From NCBI GenBank assembly GCA_020027875.1, contig JAHRHA010000019.1, positions 1 through 59,682 of the forward strand: a stretch of DNA of 59,682 nucleotides, given 5' to 3'. This DNA comes from Micromonosporaceae bacterium (lineage in GTDB: Bacteria; Actinomycetota; Actinomycetes; Mycobacteriales; Micromonosporaceae). The notes beneath the pieces were generated by a model. It did no database searches, was not told where the DNA came from, and saw only the letters and a program-made list of their open reading frames with translations. Shown in pieces: positions 8,228-17,324 of the stretch. The first letter of the stretch is position 1. Every line of letters starts with the position of its first letter. The position numbers were made by a program, and so were the translations under genes.

Positions 8228-9040
8228 GTGACGACCCCCGAGTTGACGGCGCCGCAAACCGCAACGCTGAAGGCCGCGGACGGCGTGCCCATTGACGCCT
8301 GCCACGACCCGGCCTCGATGGACACTGCGTCGGTCGATGCTGTGTCGGTCGATGCTGTGTCGGTCGATCGCGCCGCGCGCTCGCAAGCACTCGTCGTGGC
8401 GCACGGTTTCACCGGTTCGTGGCGGCGTCCATCGCTACGCCGGATCGCATCGGTGCTTGCCGCGACCGGCGGTGTGGTGAGCTTCGACTTTCGCGGGCAC
8501 GGCCGTTCCGGCGGCGCGAGCACCGTCGGCGACCGAGAGGTGCTCGACCTCGAGGCCGCGGTCGGCTGGGCCCGGGATCTCGGGTACGAGCGAGTCTGCA
8601 CCCTGGGGTTCTCGATGGGGGCCGCAGTGGCGGTCCGGCACGCCGGCCTGCACCGCGGGGTTGACGCCGTCGCGGCGGTAAGCGGACCAAGCCGGTGGTA
8701 CTACCGCGACACCACGCCGATGCGGCGCGCCCATTGGGTGATCGAGCGACCGCTCGGTCGGCTGGTCGGCCGCCTCGCCCTGCGTACCCGTATCTCCGCC
8801 GACGGCTGGGATCCGGTGCCCGAGCCGCCGCACGAGGTGGCGGCCCGCATCTCGCCCACTCCGCTGCTCATCGTCCACGGCGACGTCGATCGGTACTTCC
8901 CGCTTGAGCACGCCGAGAAGCTCTACGCGGCCGCCGCGGAGCCGAAGGAGCTCTGGATCGAACCCGGCTTCGGACACGCCGAGACCGCCGCGCCCGAGGA
9001 TCTGCTGCGCCGCATCGCCGCCTGGCTCGCGACCGCCTGA
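8228..9040 (+). CDS. Alpha/beta hydrolase
   Basis: 270 residues from GTG. The catalytic triad is visible: nucleophile elbow GFSMGA (Ser near 137), an acid in the HGDVDRYFP strand and His in GFGHAE near the C-terminus; the oxyanion region is AHGFTGSW. An insertion before the core, at about residues 33-47, is a tandem SVDAV repeat encoded by 15-bp units (8329-8370). No signal peptide is seen. The substrate is unknown; the adjacency to the ABM protein suggests a shared small-molecule pathway, but that is inference. Confidence 0.88.
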   Translation: MTTPELTAPQTATLKAADGVPIDACHDPASMDTASVDAVSVDAVSVDRAARSQALVVAHGFTGSWRRPSLRRIASVLAATGGVVSFDFRGHGRSGGASTVGDREVLDLEAAVGWARDLGYERVCTLGFSMGAAVAVRHAGLHRGVDAVAAVSGPSRWYYRDTTPMRRAHWVIERPLGRLVGRLALRTRISADGWDPVPEPPHEVAARISPTPLLIVHGDVDRYFPLEHAEKLYAAAAEPKELWIEPGFGHAETAAPEDLLRRIAAWLATA

Positions 9041-9079
9041 CCGCGATCCCGACGCGGCGGCCGTCAACTGCCGGCGGGA

Positions 9080-9436
9080 TCACTCTCCCAAGGGGTACGT
9101 CATCGCCATCAGGCGCTCGACATGGTCTTGATGCCACTTCCGGTACCACTCGTCTCCACGGGCTGCAGCGTCGTCTGCACGTTGCTGTATCTCGGCGATG
9201 TATGTCTCGTGATGTTCTACGAGAAGATCGCGTAGTGCTTGAATGTGTTGATCGACATCCATCGTCATCCCCCTCCCCCACCGCTCGTCGAGCCGGCCAA
9301 TCGTATACAGGTTGCTTTCGATCTCCCGTTGGAACCTCGAGCCGGTTGCGTACTGTTCAATGAGCATCCGCGCCTTCTCAATGTCTTGGTGCAGTTTGAT
9401 CCGCTCGAACTCATCCTGCGCTCTTTGATCTTCCAT
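9080..9436 (-). CDS. Small charged helical protein, unknown
   Basis: 118 residues from the ATG at 9436, which is preceded by GGGAGG. The open frame extends far upstream, but that part is out-of-register sequence overlapping the divergent ABC gene. The product is rich in Glu, Arg, Gln and His with heptad-like spacing (IEKARMLIEQYATGSRFQRE, then HIQALRDLLVEHHETYIAEI), suggesting a helical or coiled-coil cytosolic protein. No known domain is recognised. Confidence 0.65.
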   Translation of the reverse strand: MEDQRAQDEFERIKLHQDIEKARMLIEQYATGSRFQREIESNLYTIGRLDERWGRGMTMDVDQHIQALRDLLVEHHETYIAEIQQRADDAAARGDEWYRKWHQDHVERLMAMTYPLGE

Positions 9437-9569
9437 TCTGTACCTCCCGACTCCCCATCCGGGCTTCCAGCAACGGCATCGTCGCACAGGGGTACGACAA
9501 CATTGGCGGGTTGCGTGTAGGTGGGCCGACCGGCGACGATCTGTCCTGCGGGGAAGGCGGTGAGGACTC

Positions 9570-11372
9570 TTGGGGCGGCTGCGTGACCGGCAGGAGTGGA
9601 AGTTCTTCGCCATCCTCCCGCAGGCCGACATGCGGCTCGCGGTGCTCTGGTGGGTGGCCCTCATCGGCCGCGGCGTGCTGCCCGCACTGTTCGCCATCGC
9701 CACCGGTGTGCTGATCGGCGCCGTGCAGTCCGGCCGCGACCTGGCCGGGCCGCTGGCGCTGACCGGCGCGGTCTTCGTCGCCAGCCAGGTGCTGAGCCCG
9801 ATCCACACCGCGATCAGCGCCAACCTCGGCGACCGGACCGCGGCCTGGCTCAATGACCGCCTCGCCACCGCCTGTGTGGCGCCGCCGGGCATGGGCCACC
9901 TCGAGGATCAGCGGCTCACCGACGACCTCACCGTCGCCCGCGACTTCGACCTGGGCATGCAGGGCCCGCCGCTATCGCTATCGATGGATTTCATCGCCGT
10001 GGGACTGATCGAGCTCATCGGCGGCTTGGCGTCGGCGGTGGTCCTGTTTGGATTCCGCTGGTGGGCTCCGATCGTCCTGGCCGGAGCCTGGCTGGCCACG
10101 CATTGGCTGCTGCGCGAGAGCGCGGTCTGGCGCGACCGCAGAACCGACGAGGTGCGCTCGGCCCAGCGGGATGCCGACTACGCGTACCGGCTCGCCGTCG
10201 ATCCGCCGGCGGCGAAGGAGTTGCGGCTGTTCGGGCTGGTGGGCTGGACCATCGAGCGTTTCACCGCTCGCCGTACCCGCCTGCACGAGCTGCAGTACCG
10301 GGCCACCAGGCTGCGGGAGAAATCGGTGCTGACCAGCCTGCTGCTCGTCGTCGCGGCCAACGTTGTGGTGTTCTGGGCGCTGGCCACGGCCGCGGCCGGC
10401 GGCTTGGGACTTGGACCCGTGGCGGTGTTCGCGCAGGCGGCCGTGGGTACCAGCATGATCGCCTTTGGCGGACTCAACTGGTCACTGGACGCCGCGGCGG
10501 CCCCGGTGGCGGCCGTGCTTCGGCTGGACTCCGCGATGGCGCCGGCCGGAGCTCTGTCGGAACCGCCCGACCCGCTGCCGGCAGACGGCATGCCGGCCCA
10601 GCAGATCCGGTTCCGTGACGTCACATTCGCCTACCCGTCCTCGGATGAGCCGGTCCTGGAGCGCTTCGACCTCACCATCCCGGCCGGCTCCTCGCTCGCC
10701 ATCGTTGGCCGCAACGGCTCCGGCAAGACCACCCTGGCCAAGCTGCTGTGCCGCCTCTACGATCCGCAGTCCGGGGCGATCGAGGTGGACAGCATCGACC
10801 TGCGGGAGCTCGACCTGATGCGTTGGCGCGGCCGGGTTGCCGCCGTCTTTCAGGACTTCACCCGGTTCGAACTCCCAATGCGCGACAACGTCGCCCCGGC
10901 TGGCGCGCCTGACGATGTCATCCGCGGCGCGCTTGACGCGGCTGGTGCGAGCCACCTGGCCGAGCTTGACACCGTGTTGGCGCGTGGGTACGCCGGCGGC
11001 ACCGACCTGTCCGGCGGACAGTGGCAGCGCGTCGCGCTGGCCCGAGCGATGTGCGCGGTCTCGCTCGGCGCCGGCGTGGTGCTCCTCGACGAGCCAACGG
11101 CGCAGCTGGACGTGCGCGGCGAGGCAGAGATCTTCGATCGCATCCTCTCGGCCACTCGTCAGTGCACGACGATCCTTATCTCGCACCGGTTCTCGACCGT
11201 TCGCCACGCCGACCGAATCTGTGTGGTCGAACGGGGACGGGTGGTCGAGCTGGGCTCGCACGACGAGCTGATGGCGCTCGGCGGCCGGTACCGGGCGATG
11301 TTCGACCTGCAGGCGCGCCCGTTCAGCGTCATCGAGGGCGAGGAGGAGATGACCTACGATGTCCTCGCCTGA
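9570..11372 (+). CDS. ABC exporter half-transporter, subunit 1
   Basis: 600 residues: an N-terminal six-helix transmembrane domain (about 20-330) and a nucleotide-binding domain with Walker A GRNGSGKTT (about 380), Q-loop (AAVFQDFTRFEL), canonical signature LSGGQWQR (about 479), Walker B VVLLDEP (about 505) and H-loop SHRFST. The start is TTG at 9570 with GAGGA upstream; an internal ATG near 9630 is the alternative. The 3' end overlaps the second subunit by 14 bases, so the pair should form a heterodimeric type IV exporter. The substrate is unknown; drug or peptide export is typical of the family. Confidence 0.9.
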   Translation: MGRLRDRQEWKFFAILPQADMRLAVLWWVALIGRGVLPALFAIATGVLIGAVQSGRDLAGPLALTGAVFVASQVLSPIHTAISANLGDRTAAWLNDRLATACVAPPGMGHLEDQRLTDDLTVARDFDLGMQGPPLSLSMDFIAVGLIELIGGLASAVVLFGFRWWAPIVLAGAWLATHWLLRESAVWRDRRTDEVRSAQRDADYAYRLAVDPPAAKELRLFGLVGWTIERFTARRTRLHELQYRATRLREKSVLTSLLLVVAANVVVFWALATAAAGGLGLGPVAVFAQAAVGTSMIAFGGLNWSLDAAAAPVAAVLRLDSAMAPAGALSEPPDPLPADGMPAQQIRFRDVTFAYPSSDEPVLERFDLTIPAGSSLAIVGRNGSGKTTLAKLLCRLYDPQSGAIEVDSIDLRELDLMRWRGRVAAVFQDFTRFELPMRDNVAPAGAPDDVIRGALDAAGASHLAELDTVLARGYAGGTDLSGGQWQRVALARAMCAVSLGAGVVLLDEPTAQLDVRGEAEIFDRILSATRQCTTILISHRFSTVRHADRICVVERGRVVELGSHDELMALGGRYRAMFDLQARPFSVIEGEEEMTYDVLA

Positions 11373-13197
11373 GGCGGCGCCGCCGGTTGCGTCGGATGAG
11401 CTGCCGCCGGCATTGTCGTCGATGTGGCGACTGGTGCGGCTCGGCTACCGACACGAGCCGGGCCTGCTGCTGGCCGCATTCCTGCTGTCAATGCTCGCGG
11501 CGCTGCCCGACGCCCTCATCGCGCTCTGGCTCGCGTTGCTGGGCGCGGGCGTGATCCGGAACGACCGCGGACTGCTCTTCGCGGCCGCGCTGGGCCTGGC
11601 CGCATCCGCGGCGGGCACGTGGTTCCTCCGTACCATCAGCACCCGCGTGCAGCGCCGATTCCGGGACCGGGTCACCATCGCGCTGGAAGGGCATGTGGCT
11701 CGCCTGCAGGCCTCGGTGGCGACGATCGCGCACCAGGAGCGCCCGGAGCTGCTGGACCGGCTCGCCGTTCTCCGCGACCAGGTGTTCGTGCTGGACCACA
11801 TGTACATGTCGGTCTTCTCCACGTGCGGCTGGATTCTGCGGCTCGCCATTACGGTGGCTCTGCTGATGTCGGTCCATCCAGCGCTGGCGCTGCTCGCGTT
11901 GTTCGCGCTGCCCACGGTGCTCACCTCCAGCTGGCGGCCCGCGGTCGAGCGCGGCGCCGAGGAGCGCGGCGCGCCCGCCGCCAGGCTCGCCCGACACCTC
12001 TTCGTCACAGCGACGACCGCCGCGCCCGGCAAGGAGGTGCGCCTGTCCGGCATCGGGGCACGCCTGGTGCGCCGACGCCGCACCGAGTGGGAGCGCTGGT
12101 ATCACCTGGTTTCCCGCGCCCGCTGGGGCAGCGCAGCCTGGCACACGCTGGCGTGGGCGGTCTTCGGCGCCGGCTATGTCGGCGCGATCGTCTACGTCGC
12201 CGCGCGGCTGCATGCACCGCCAGCCGAGGTTCTGCTCGTACTCGCGGCCGGCTCGCGCCTATCCGCCTACGTCGGCGCCACCGTCGGGGAGATCGGTTTC
12301 CTGCGCGGCATCTGGATGGATGGCTCGCGCCGGCTGGCCTGGCTGGAGGACTACGCCGCATCGCTGGTCGCACCGGCCAATCTGCCCGTGCCCGAACGAC
12401 TGACTCAGGGGATCCGACTCGACCGGGTCTCCTTCGCCTATCCGGGGACCGACCGCCTCGTACTGCAGGAGGTGAGCCTCGACCTGCCGGCCGGGTCGGT
12501 TGTCGCCATCGTCGGCGAGAATGGGGCCGGCAAGTCCACATTGGTCAAGTTGCTGTGCAAGCTCTACGCCCCGACCTCAGGCCGGATCCTGGTCGACGGG
12601 GTGGACCTGGCTCGCCTGCCGGCGGATGAGTGGCGGACGCGGCTCGCCGGGGCGTTTCAGGACTTCTTCCGGTTTGAGCTGCCGGCGCGGCACTCGATCG
12701 GCCTCGGTGACGTGCCCCGACTCGACGATGACCCGGCCGTGCGCACCGCGGTCGAACGTGCCGGCGCCGCCGATGTGGTGGAGCGGCTCGCGGCTGGCCT
12801 GGACACCCAACTCGGTCCAACCTGGCCGGACGGCGTCGACGTCTCCTTCGGACAGTGGCAGAAGTTCGCACTGGCCCGCGGTTTCATGCGCGACGGGCCG
12901 CTTCTGCTCGTACTGGATGAACCGACCGCCGCCCTCGATGCCGAGACCGAGCACGCCGTGTTCGAGCGGTACGCCGCGGCGTTGCGCGGAGACCACGAGG
13001 GTGACGGCCGGCGGTACGCGCCGAACGGCCGGATCAGCATCCTCGTGTCGCACCGCTTCTCGACCGTACGCATGGCCGACCACATCGTCGTGCTCGACGG
13101 CGCACGGGTGGTCGAGACGGGAAGCCACGAGGAGCTCATGGCCGCGGGCGGTACGTACGCCGAGCTGTACGAGATCCAGGCGGCCGCCTACCGCTGA
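11359..13197 (+). CDS. ABC exporter half-transporter, subunit 2
   Basis: 612 residues with the same TMD-NBD architecture. Walker A is GENGAGKST (about 387), Walker B LLLVLDEP (about 518) and the H-loop SHRFST. The signature is VSFGQ (about 495) instead of LSGGQ, so one composite ATP site of the heterodimer is degenerate, as in many asymmetric exporters. An insertion (RGDHEGDGRRYAPNG) lies between Walker B and the H-loop. The ATG overlaps the end of subunit 1; the gene stops five bases before the convergent gene at 13202. Confidence 0.9.
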   Translation: MSSPEAAPPVASDELPPALSSMWRLVRLGYRHEPGLLLAAFLLSMLAALPDALIALWLALLGAGVIRNDRGLLFAAALGLAASAAGTWFLRTISTRVQRRFRDRVTIALEGHVARLQASVATIAHQERPELLDRLAVLRDQVFVLDHMYMSVFSTCGWILRLAITVALLMSVHPALALLALFALPTVLTSSWRPAVERGAEERGAPAARLARHLFVTATTAAPGKEVRLSGIGARLVRRRRTEWERWYHLVSRARWGSAAWHTLAWAVFGAGYVGAIVYVAARLHAPPAEVLLVLAAGSRLSAYVGATVGEIGFLRGIWMDGSRRLAWLEDYAASLVAPANLPVPERLTQGIRLDRVSFAYPGTDRLVLQEVSLDLPAGSVVAIVGENGAGKSTLVKLLCKLYAPTSGRILVDGVDLARLPADEWRTRLAGAFQDFFRFELPARHSIGLGDVPRLDDDPAVRTAVERAGAADVVERLAAGLDTQLGPTWPDGVDVSFGQWQKFALARGFMRDGPLLLVLDEPTAALDAETEHAVFERYAAALRGDHEGDGRRYAPNGRISILVSHRFSTVRMADHIVVLDGARVVETGSHEELMAAGGTYAELYEIQAAAYR

Positions 13198-13201
13198 CGT
13201 G

Positions 13202-13777
13202 TCACGACTCTGCGCCTGTGGCGTCCGGCCATAGCGGCTGGGCCAGGGCGGCCGCTTCAGCGACGCGAGCTCCGTCCACCTCGGTACGGGTCAATGGAAT
13301 CCCCACCGACAACCACTCGATCACCACGTCGAACGGCTTGGCCGGCGGCAGCGGCCACAACCACATCGGGCGCTCCGCCGATGCGTCCCAGGGATTGCCG
13401 CTGGCGCTGCCGCTGTACTGAAACAGGTTGGTCGCCATGTGGCCGTCGGCGAAATGCACTTCCACGCGAAGCCCTGCGGGCAGCGCTGGGCCGTCATTGC
13501 CATACAGGTCGTGGCCGGAGACGCCCTCGACCGTAGACATCCAATCCTCTTCCGCCTGACCCGGGACGCGTCGCGCGCGGATCTCGATCTGCAGGTCGCA
13601 GCCAACTGGGTAGGCGACGATGGACTGAAGCACGACGACAACGCTTTCGGACCGGCCCACAATTCCCGGACCGACCGAAGGTGCGCCCAGCCAATCCCCG
13701 GGCGGTCCAACCCATGGCCGCCGCGGGCGGCCCGGTTCGGGTGCGGGAGGCGGTTGGATCGGGTCGAGGAAGTCCAT
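13202..13777 (-). CDS. Hypothetical protein
   Basis: 191 residues, not recognised. The N-terminal quarter is proline and arginine-rich (PPPAPEPGRPRRPWVGPPGDW); the rest looks like a beta-rich fold with a WLWPLPPAKPFDVVIEW segment and no signal peptide or membrane helix. It starts 10 bases after the stop of the upstream SDR gene, so they probably form an operon. The ribosome site is weak, consistent with coupling. Confidence 0.65.
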   Translation of the reverse strand: MDFLDPIQPPPAPEPGRPRRPWVGPPGDWLGAPSVGPGIVGRSESVVVVLQSIVAYPVGCDLQIEIRARRVPGQAEEDWMSTVEGVSGHDLYGNDGPALPAGLRVEVHFADGHMATNLFQYSGSASGNPWDASAERPMWLWPLPPAKPFDVVIEWLSVGIPLTRTEVDGARVAEAAALAQPLWPDATGAES

Positions 13778-13787
13778 GCGCAGAAAG

Positions 13788-14618
13788 CTACTGACGGGCG
13801 GCGGTCAACCGGTACCGCAAGCGGAAGGGCAGGCGCGCGACGACCGATGCGACCTGAGCGTCGCGTCCCACGAGGTAGCGCGGCCGCGGATTCTTGACGG
13901 TCAGCGCCTTGGCGATAACGACGGCGACCGCCGAGGGTGGCAGACCACCTTTGGCCGCTCGGGCGGCGTCCTTACGGGTACGGTCGATCTGCGCTCGATA
14001 GCGCGACATTGCTTCTGCTGGCAGGTCCGCCAGCAGCCGCTCGGCGCTCGCGGCACCGGTAGTCCAGATCGGGGTGGCGATCGCGCCCGGCTCCACGAGC
14101 ACCACCGCGATGCCGGCCGGCGCCAACTCGGCCCGCAACGTGTCGGTCAGGCCCACCAGGCCGAACTTGGAGGCGTGGTACGCGCCGAGCATTGGCCCGG
14201 CGATCCGATCCCCGATCGACCCGATGTTGACTACCCGCCCGCGAGCCTCGCGAAGGCATGGCAGCACCGCCTGGGTCACCGCCAATTGCCCGGTGAGGTT
14301 GATATCGAGCTGGCGCCGGAACTCATGCAGCGGAATGAACTCCAGCGGCGCCGGGATGGCGGTGCCCGCGTTGTTGACCAGGCCATGCAGCGCTCCGTTC
14401 CGTCGTACCCGCTCCCCGACGGCAGCAACCTGCTCCGCATCGGTGACATCACAGCGCAGTACGGTGATCTTCTCGCCGTACTGCGCGCTGAGCCGGTCCG
14501 CGTCCTGCGCCCGACGCACCGTCGCCCATACCTGAAACCCGCGCCGAACCAGCTCGTGCACCGTCGCCTCGCCGATGCCGCTGGAGGCTCCGGTCACCAG
14601 GATCGATCGCGCGCCCAT
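13788..14618 (-). CDS. Short-chain dehydrogenase/reductase (SDR)
   Basis: 276 residues, classical SDR. The cofactor motif TGASSGIG lies at the N-terminus, then VNNAG, catalytic Ser in VNIGSIG, and YHASK holding the Tyr-Lys pair. Arg residues after the first strand (TVRRAQD) favour NADPH. The start chosen is the ATG at 14618 with GGAGGTG upstream rather than an earlier in-frame codon. The C-terminal extension (RYLVGRDAQVASVVARLPFRL) resembles retinol-dehydrogenase-type SDRs. The substrate is unknown. It is divergent from the TPR gene. Confidence 0.88.
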   Translation of the reverse strand: MGARSILVTGASSGIGEATVHELVRRGFQVWATVRRAQDADRLSAQYGEKITVLRCDVTDAEQVAAVGERVRRNGALHGLVNNAGTAIPAPLEFIPLHEFRRQLDINLTGQLAVTQAVLPCLREARGRVVNIGSIGDRIAGPMLGAYHASKFGLVGLTDTLRAELAPAGIAVVLVEPGAIATPIWTTGAASAERLLADLPAEAMSRYRAQIDRTRKDAARAAKGGLPPSAVAVVIAKALTVKNPRPRYLVGRDAQVASVVARLPFRLRYRLTAARQ

Positions 14619-14718
14619 CCGCCCACCTCCATGTGTCAAACCCGGGCCTACCATGCTCAGCCAACCATCTGCGTCGGGACATTAGTAGTCCGACGGTTCA
14701 CCCGGCAGGATGGTCCGC

Positions 14719-15408
14719 ATGAGTCTGGACAGTCTGTGGGACTTCGACCGGCCCGAGGTGAGCGAGTCACGCTTCCGGGAGGCGCTCGCCGACGCGTCCG
14801 GCGAGGAGGGGTTGGTGCTGCGAACCCAGCTCGCCCGGTCGTTGGGCCTGCAGAACAGCTTTGACGAGTGTTCGGCCGAGCTCGATTCGGTCGATGCCGC
14901 TGTGGCGTCCGCCGATCCGGCCGTGACACCGCTGGTACGCATCCACCTGGCCCTCGAGCGCGGGCGGCAGCTGCGCTCGTCGGGACAAGGTGAGCAGTCC
15001 GACCCGCGCGCTCGCAGGTGGATTGGCTCGGTGGCGAACAACCTGGGCTGGACGCTGCACGAGGCGGGGCGTTTTGACGACGCACAGATTCAATTCGTAC
15101 GGGCATTGCGCGCGCGGGAGGAGCAGGGCGAGGCCGAGCCGATCCGGATCGGACGCTGGACCGTGGCCCGCGGGCTTCGATCGTTGGGCCGCCACGAGGA
15201 GGCTCTTGCCATCCAATGGGAGCTACGGGCCACCGGGCCGGAGGACGGGTACGTCGAGGAGGAACTGGCCGAGGTGCTGCTCGCGCTCGGCCGGACCGAG
15301 GAGGCCGGGCCGCACTTTGCCCGGGCGTATGCTCTGCTCTCCGCCGACGCCTGGCTGGCCGAGAGCGAGCCAGACCGGTTGGCCCGGTTGCGGGATCTTG
15401 CCGCGTAG
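14719..15408 (+). CDS. Tetratricopeptide repeat protein
   Basis: 229 residues. TPR-like helical pairs are visible at SVANNLGWTLHEAGRFDDAQ, ARGLRSLGRHEEALAIQWEL and EVLLALGRTEEAGPHFARAY. It is cytosolic, with no signal peptide. The ATG at 14719 is preferred over the one at 14710 because AGGA then lies eight bases upstream. TPR proteins are scaffolds; no partner is evident from the flanking genes. Confidence 0.8.
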   Translation: MSLDSLWDFDRPEVSESRFREALADASGEEGLVLRTQLARSLGLQNSFDECSAELDSVDAAVASADPAVTPLVRIHLALERGRQLRSSGQGEQSDPRARRWIGSVANNLGWTLHEAGRFDDAQIQFVRALRAREEQGEAEPIRIGRWTVARGLRSLGRHEEALAIQWELRATGPEDGYVEEELAEVLLALGRTEEAGPHFARAYALLSADAWLAESEPDRLARLRDLAA

Positions 15409-15413
15409 CCCCC

Positions 15414-16421
15414 TTATTCGCATGTGCCGAGGAGAGCCAGGTCGAGGGACTCGGTAGCGTCGGCGACGTGCAGGCCGGGATGTGGTCCGCCGGCTAGCGT
15501 ATAGAGCACAGTGCCGACGGTGACCACGCCCAGGCCGTGCCGCGGTGTCGGCAACGGCGGGAGGCTCAGCCAGGTGCCCGCCCGCACATCGAACGCCTCG
15601 ACCTCGGCGAATGTCTCCGCCGCCTCGCCGCCGACCGCGATCACCTGACCGTTACAGGTCGCCGCGGCCGCGAGGCCACCGCGCCGGGTGGGCAGATCGG
15701 GCAACGCACTCCAGGTGCCGGTACGGTCGTAGACCTCGAACGCGGTGAGGTTGCCCTGCAGGCCGCCCGTGCGGCCGCCCACCGTGTAGACACGCCCGTC
15801 GAACCCGGCCCCGCCCAGATGCTCGCGCCGGGTCGGCGGCCCCGGGCTGGTCGACCATCGGTCGGCGGACGCGTCGTAGACCAGCATCCTCACAGCCAGT
15901 CCGCCGTGGCCGCCGCCGGGCGTGCCGGCGATGCCGCCGGCGAGGTACACCATGGCGCCGATCGCCACGGCCGTGCCGGCGGCCCGCGCCTCCGGCAGGT
16001 CCGCTACCGCACGCCAGCCCGCCGGCTCCAGCCGGAACGCCGCCGCGCTGGGGAGGTTGCCGGCGCGATAGCCGCCGAACACGTACAGCGCTCCGTCGGC
16101 CGTCGCTGCCATCGCGTGATTCACCGCGACCGGCAGGTCTGGGCCCGCCTTCCAGCGCCCGGTGGCGGTGTCGAAGATCTCGACCGTTGCGACGGTGGCA
16201 CCGTCGGCGGTGTACCCGCCGATCACGTAGATACGTCCGTCGGCGGCTCCGGCGGCCACCTCGGTCCGGGCCACCGGCGCCGCGGCGAGTCGACTCCACT
16301 GCATACCCGCTGGCGCAGGCGCAGGCGCAGGCGCGGGTGAAGGTGGTGGTGCTGCCGTGCAGCCGGACCCGGCGACGACCAGGCCGGCGAGGATAACCCA
16401 GACTCGCCCATGACGATTCAT
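15414..16421 (-). CDS. Kelch-repeat lipoprotein
   Basis: 335 residues. The signal peptide ends in a lipobox (LVVAGSGC), followed by an Ala-Pro dipeptide linker (SPAPAPAPAPAPAG). After it come about six Kelch blades with the GG...Y...W pattern, for example IYVIGGYTADG, LYVFGGYRAG, VYTVGGRTGG and VIAVGGEAAE, which predict a surface-exposed beta-propeller. The ligand is unknown. The ribosome site AGGAGGG precedes the ATG. It follows the mycothiol-enzyme gene by 10 bases and is probably in the same operon. Confidence 0.85.
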   Translation of the reverse strand: MNRHGRVWVILAGLVVAGSGCTAAPPPSPAPAPAPAPAGMQWSRLAAAPVARTEVAAGAADGRIYVIGGYTADGATVATVEIFDTATGRWKAGPDLPVAVNHAMAATADGALYVFGGYRAGNLPSAAAFRLEPAGWRAVADLPEARAAGTAVAIGAMVYLAGGIAGTPGGGHGGLAVRMLVYDASADRWSTSPGPPTRREHLGGAGFDGRVYTVGGRTGGLQGNLTAFEVYDRTGTWSALPDLPTRRGGLAAAATCNGQVIAVGGEAAETFAEVEAFDVRAGTWLSLPPLPTPRHGLGVVTVGTVLYTLAGGPHPGLHVADATESLDLALLGTCE

Positions 16422-16431
16422 TGTCGCCCTC

Positions 16432-17184
16432 CTAGGACCAGCGGACGGTGGCCTTGTCCCGCCACAGATCGAGCAGTGTGGCGTCGCCGCGGATCTCGAG
16501 ATCGGTGAGCGGTCTGCGGTTCCACAGCCCGAGGTAGAGATCGCTGGCTGACCCTCGAAGTTCGCAGTCTGCCGGGCCGACTCCCCGCTCCGCGCTGGCG
16601 CCGTTCGGTCCGATATGGACTAACCAGGAGATGTCGGCGTCCGTTGCGGCGACGCTCAGCGTACGCTCGGTCTCGCTGCGTAGCCGGTTGCGCGGCCGCG
16701 AGAAGAAACAGCGCAGCAGCTCATCGACTCCATCGACGGCAAAGTCTGTTGGCACGCGTGCGATGGCGCCGACGGCGCTCTGGGCATCGGCGTGGTGGAT
16801 CGCCGTCTCGTGTGCCTGCCGCCGGGCCCAGAAAGCGAGCGGTGACAGCGCGGGTAGGAAGCTCCAGCAGTCCAGGTCCGCCGGCGCGGACTCCAAGAGC
16901 TCGGCAATCCGCCGATGCCCTTCCCGGAACCAACCCACCAGTGCCGTGTCGTCGGGCATCTCCCCCCAGGCCAGCTCGTCCTCCTCGGGGGACATCATGG
17001 CGGCCCGGTGATCGCGGACGTACGCGGCCGCCCATCGGTGAGTCCGCCCGAGGTGGCGCATCAGCTCTCGCACCGTCCAGTCAGGACACGTGGGTACAGT
17101 GGCGTCGAGGTCGGCGCGCTCGACGGTGTCGGCCATCCGCTCACCCTCGCGCCGTAGAGCGGCGATGTGCTCCTCGATCCGCAT
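16432..17184 (-). CDS. Maleylpyruvate isomerase-family, mycothiol-dependent enzyme
   Basis: 250 residues of the mycothiol-dependent maleylpyruvate isomerase / DinB-like superfamily. The N-terminal helix bundle contains VPTCPDWTVRELMRHLGRTH and a second His region (WARRQAHETAIHHADAQ), the usual metal-ligand positions; an MDMPI C-terminal domain follows. The actual substrate is unknown. The start is ambiguous: tandem 18-bp repeats just upstream add in-frame ATG codons at 17202, 17220 and 17238, giving MDDVAA repeats, while the family's conserved start (MRIEEH) is at 17184. Confidence 0.82.
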   Translation of the reverse strand: MRIEEHIAALRREGERMADTVERADLDATVPTCPDWTVRELMRHLGRTHRWAAAYVRDHRAAMMSPEEDELAWGEMPDDTALVGWFREGHRRIAELLESAPADLDCWSFLPALSPLAFWARRQAHETAIHHADAQSAVGAIARVPTDFAVDGVDELLRCFFSRPRNRLRSETERTLSVAATDADISWLVHIGPNGASAERGVGPADCELRGSASDLYLGLWNRRPLTDLEIRGDATLLDLWRDKATVRWS

Positions 17185-17193
17185 GGCGCCAGT

Positions 17194-17238
17194 GTCGTCC
17201 ATTGCGGCAACGTCGTCCATTGCGGCAACGTCGTCCAT
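17194..17238. repeat. 18-bp tandem repeat that multiplies start codons
   Basis: Two full copies and one partial copy of an 18-bp unit (GTTGCCGCAATGGACGAC on the minus strand). Each copy supplies another in-frame ATG upstream of the mycothiol-dependent enzyme, so copy number would set how many alternative start codons and MDDVAA repeats the protein could have. Confidence 0.85.
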
Positions 17239-17324
17239 CGCGCAGCTGTGCCAGGCCCCACCGACAGTGTTCGCCCGCCGCGAAACGACTTGCTCCCGAG
17301 CCGCGCGCCTGATCGGCTGTGTTC

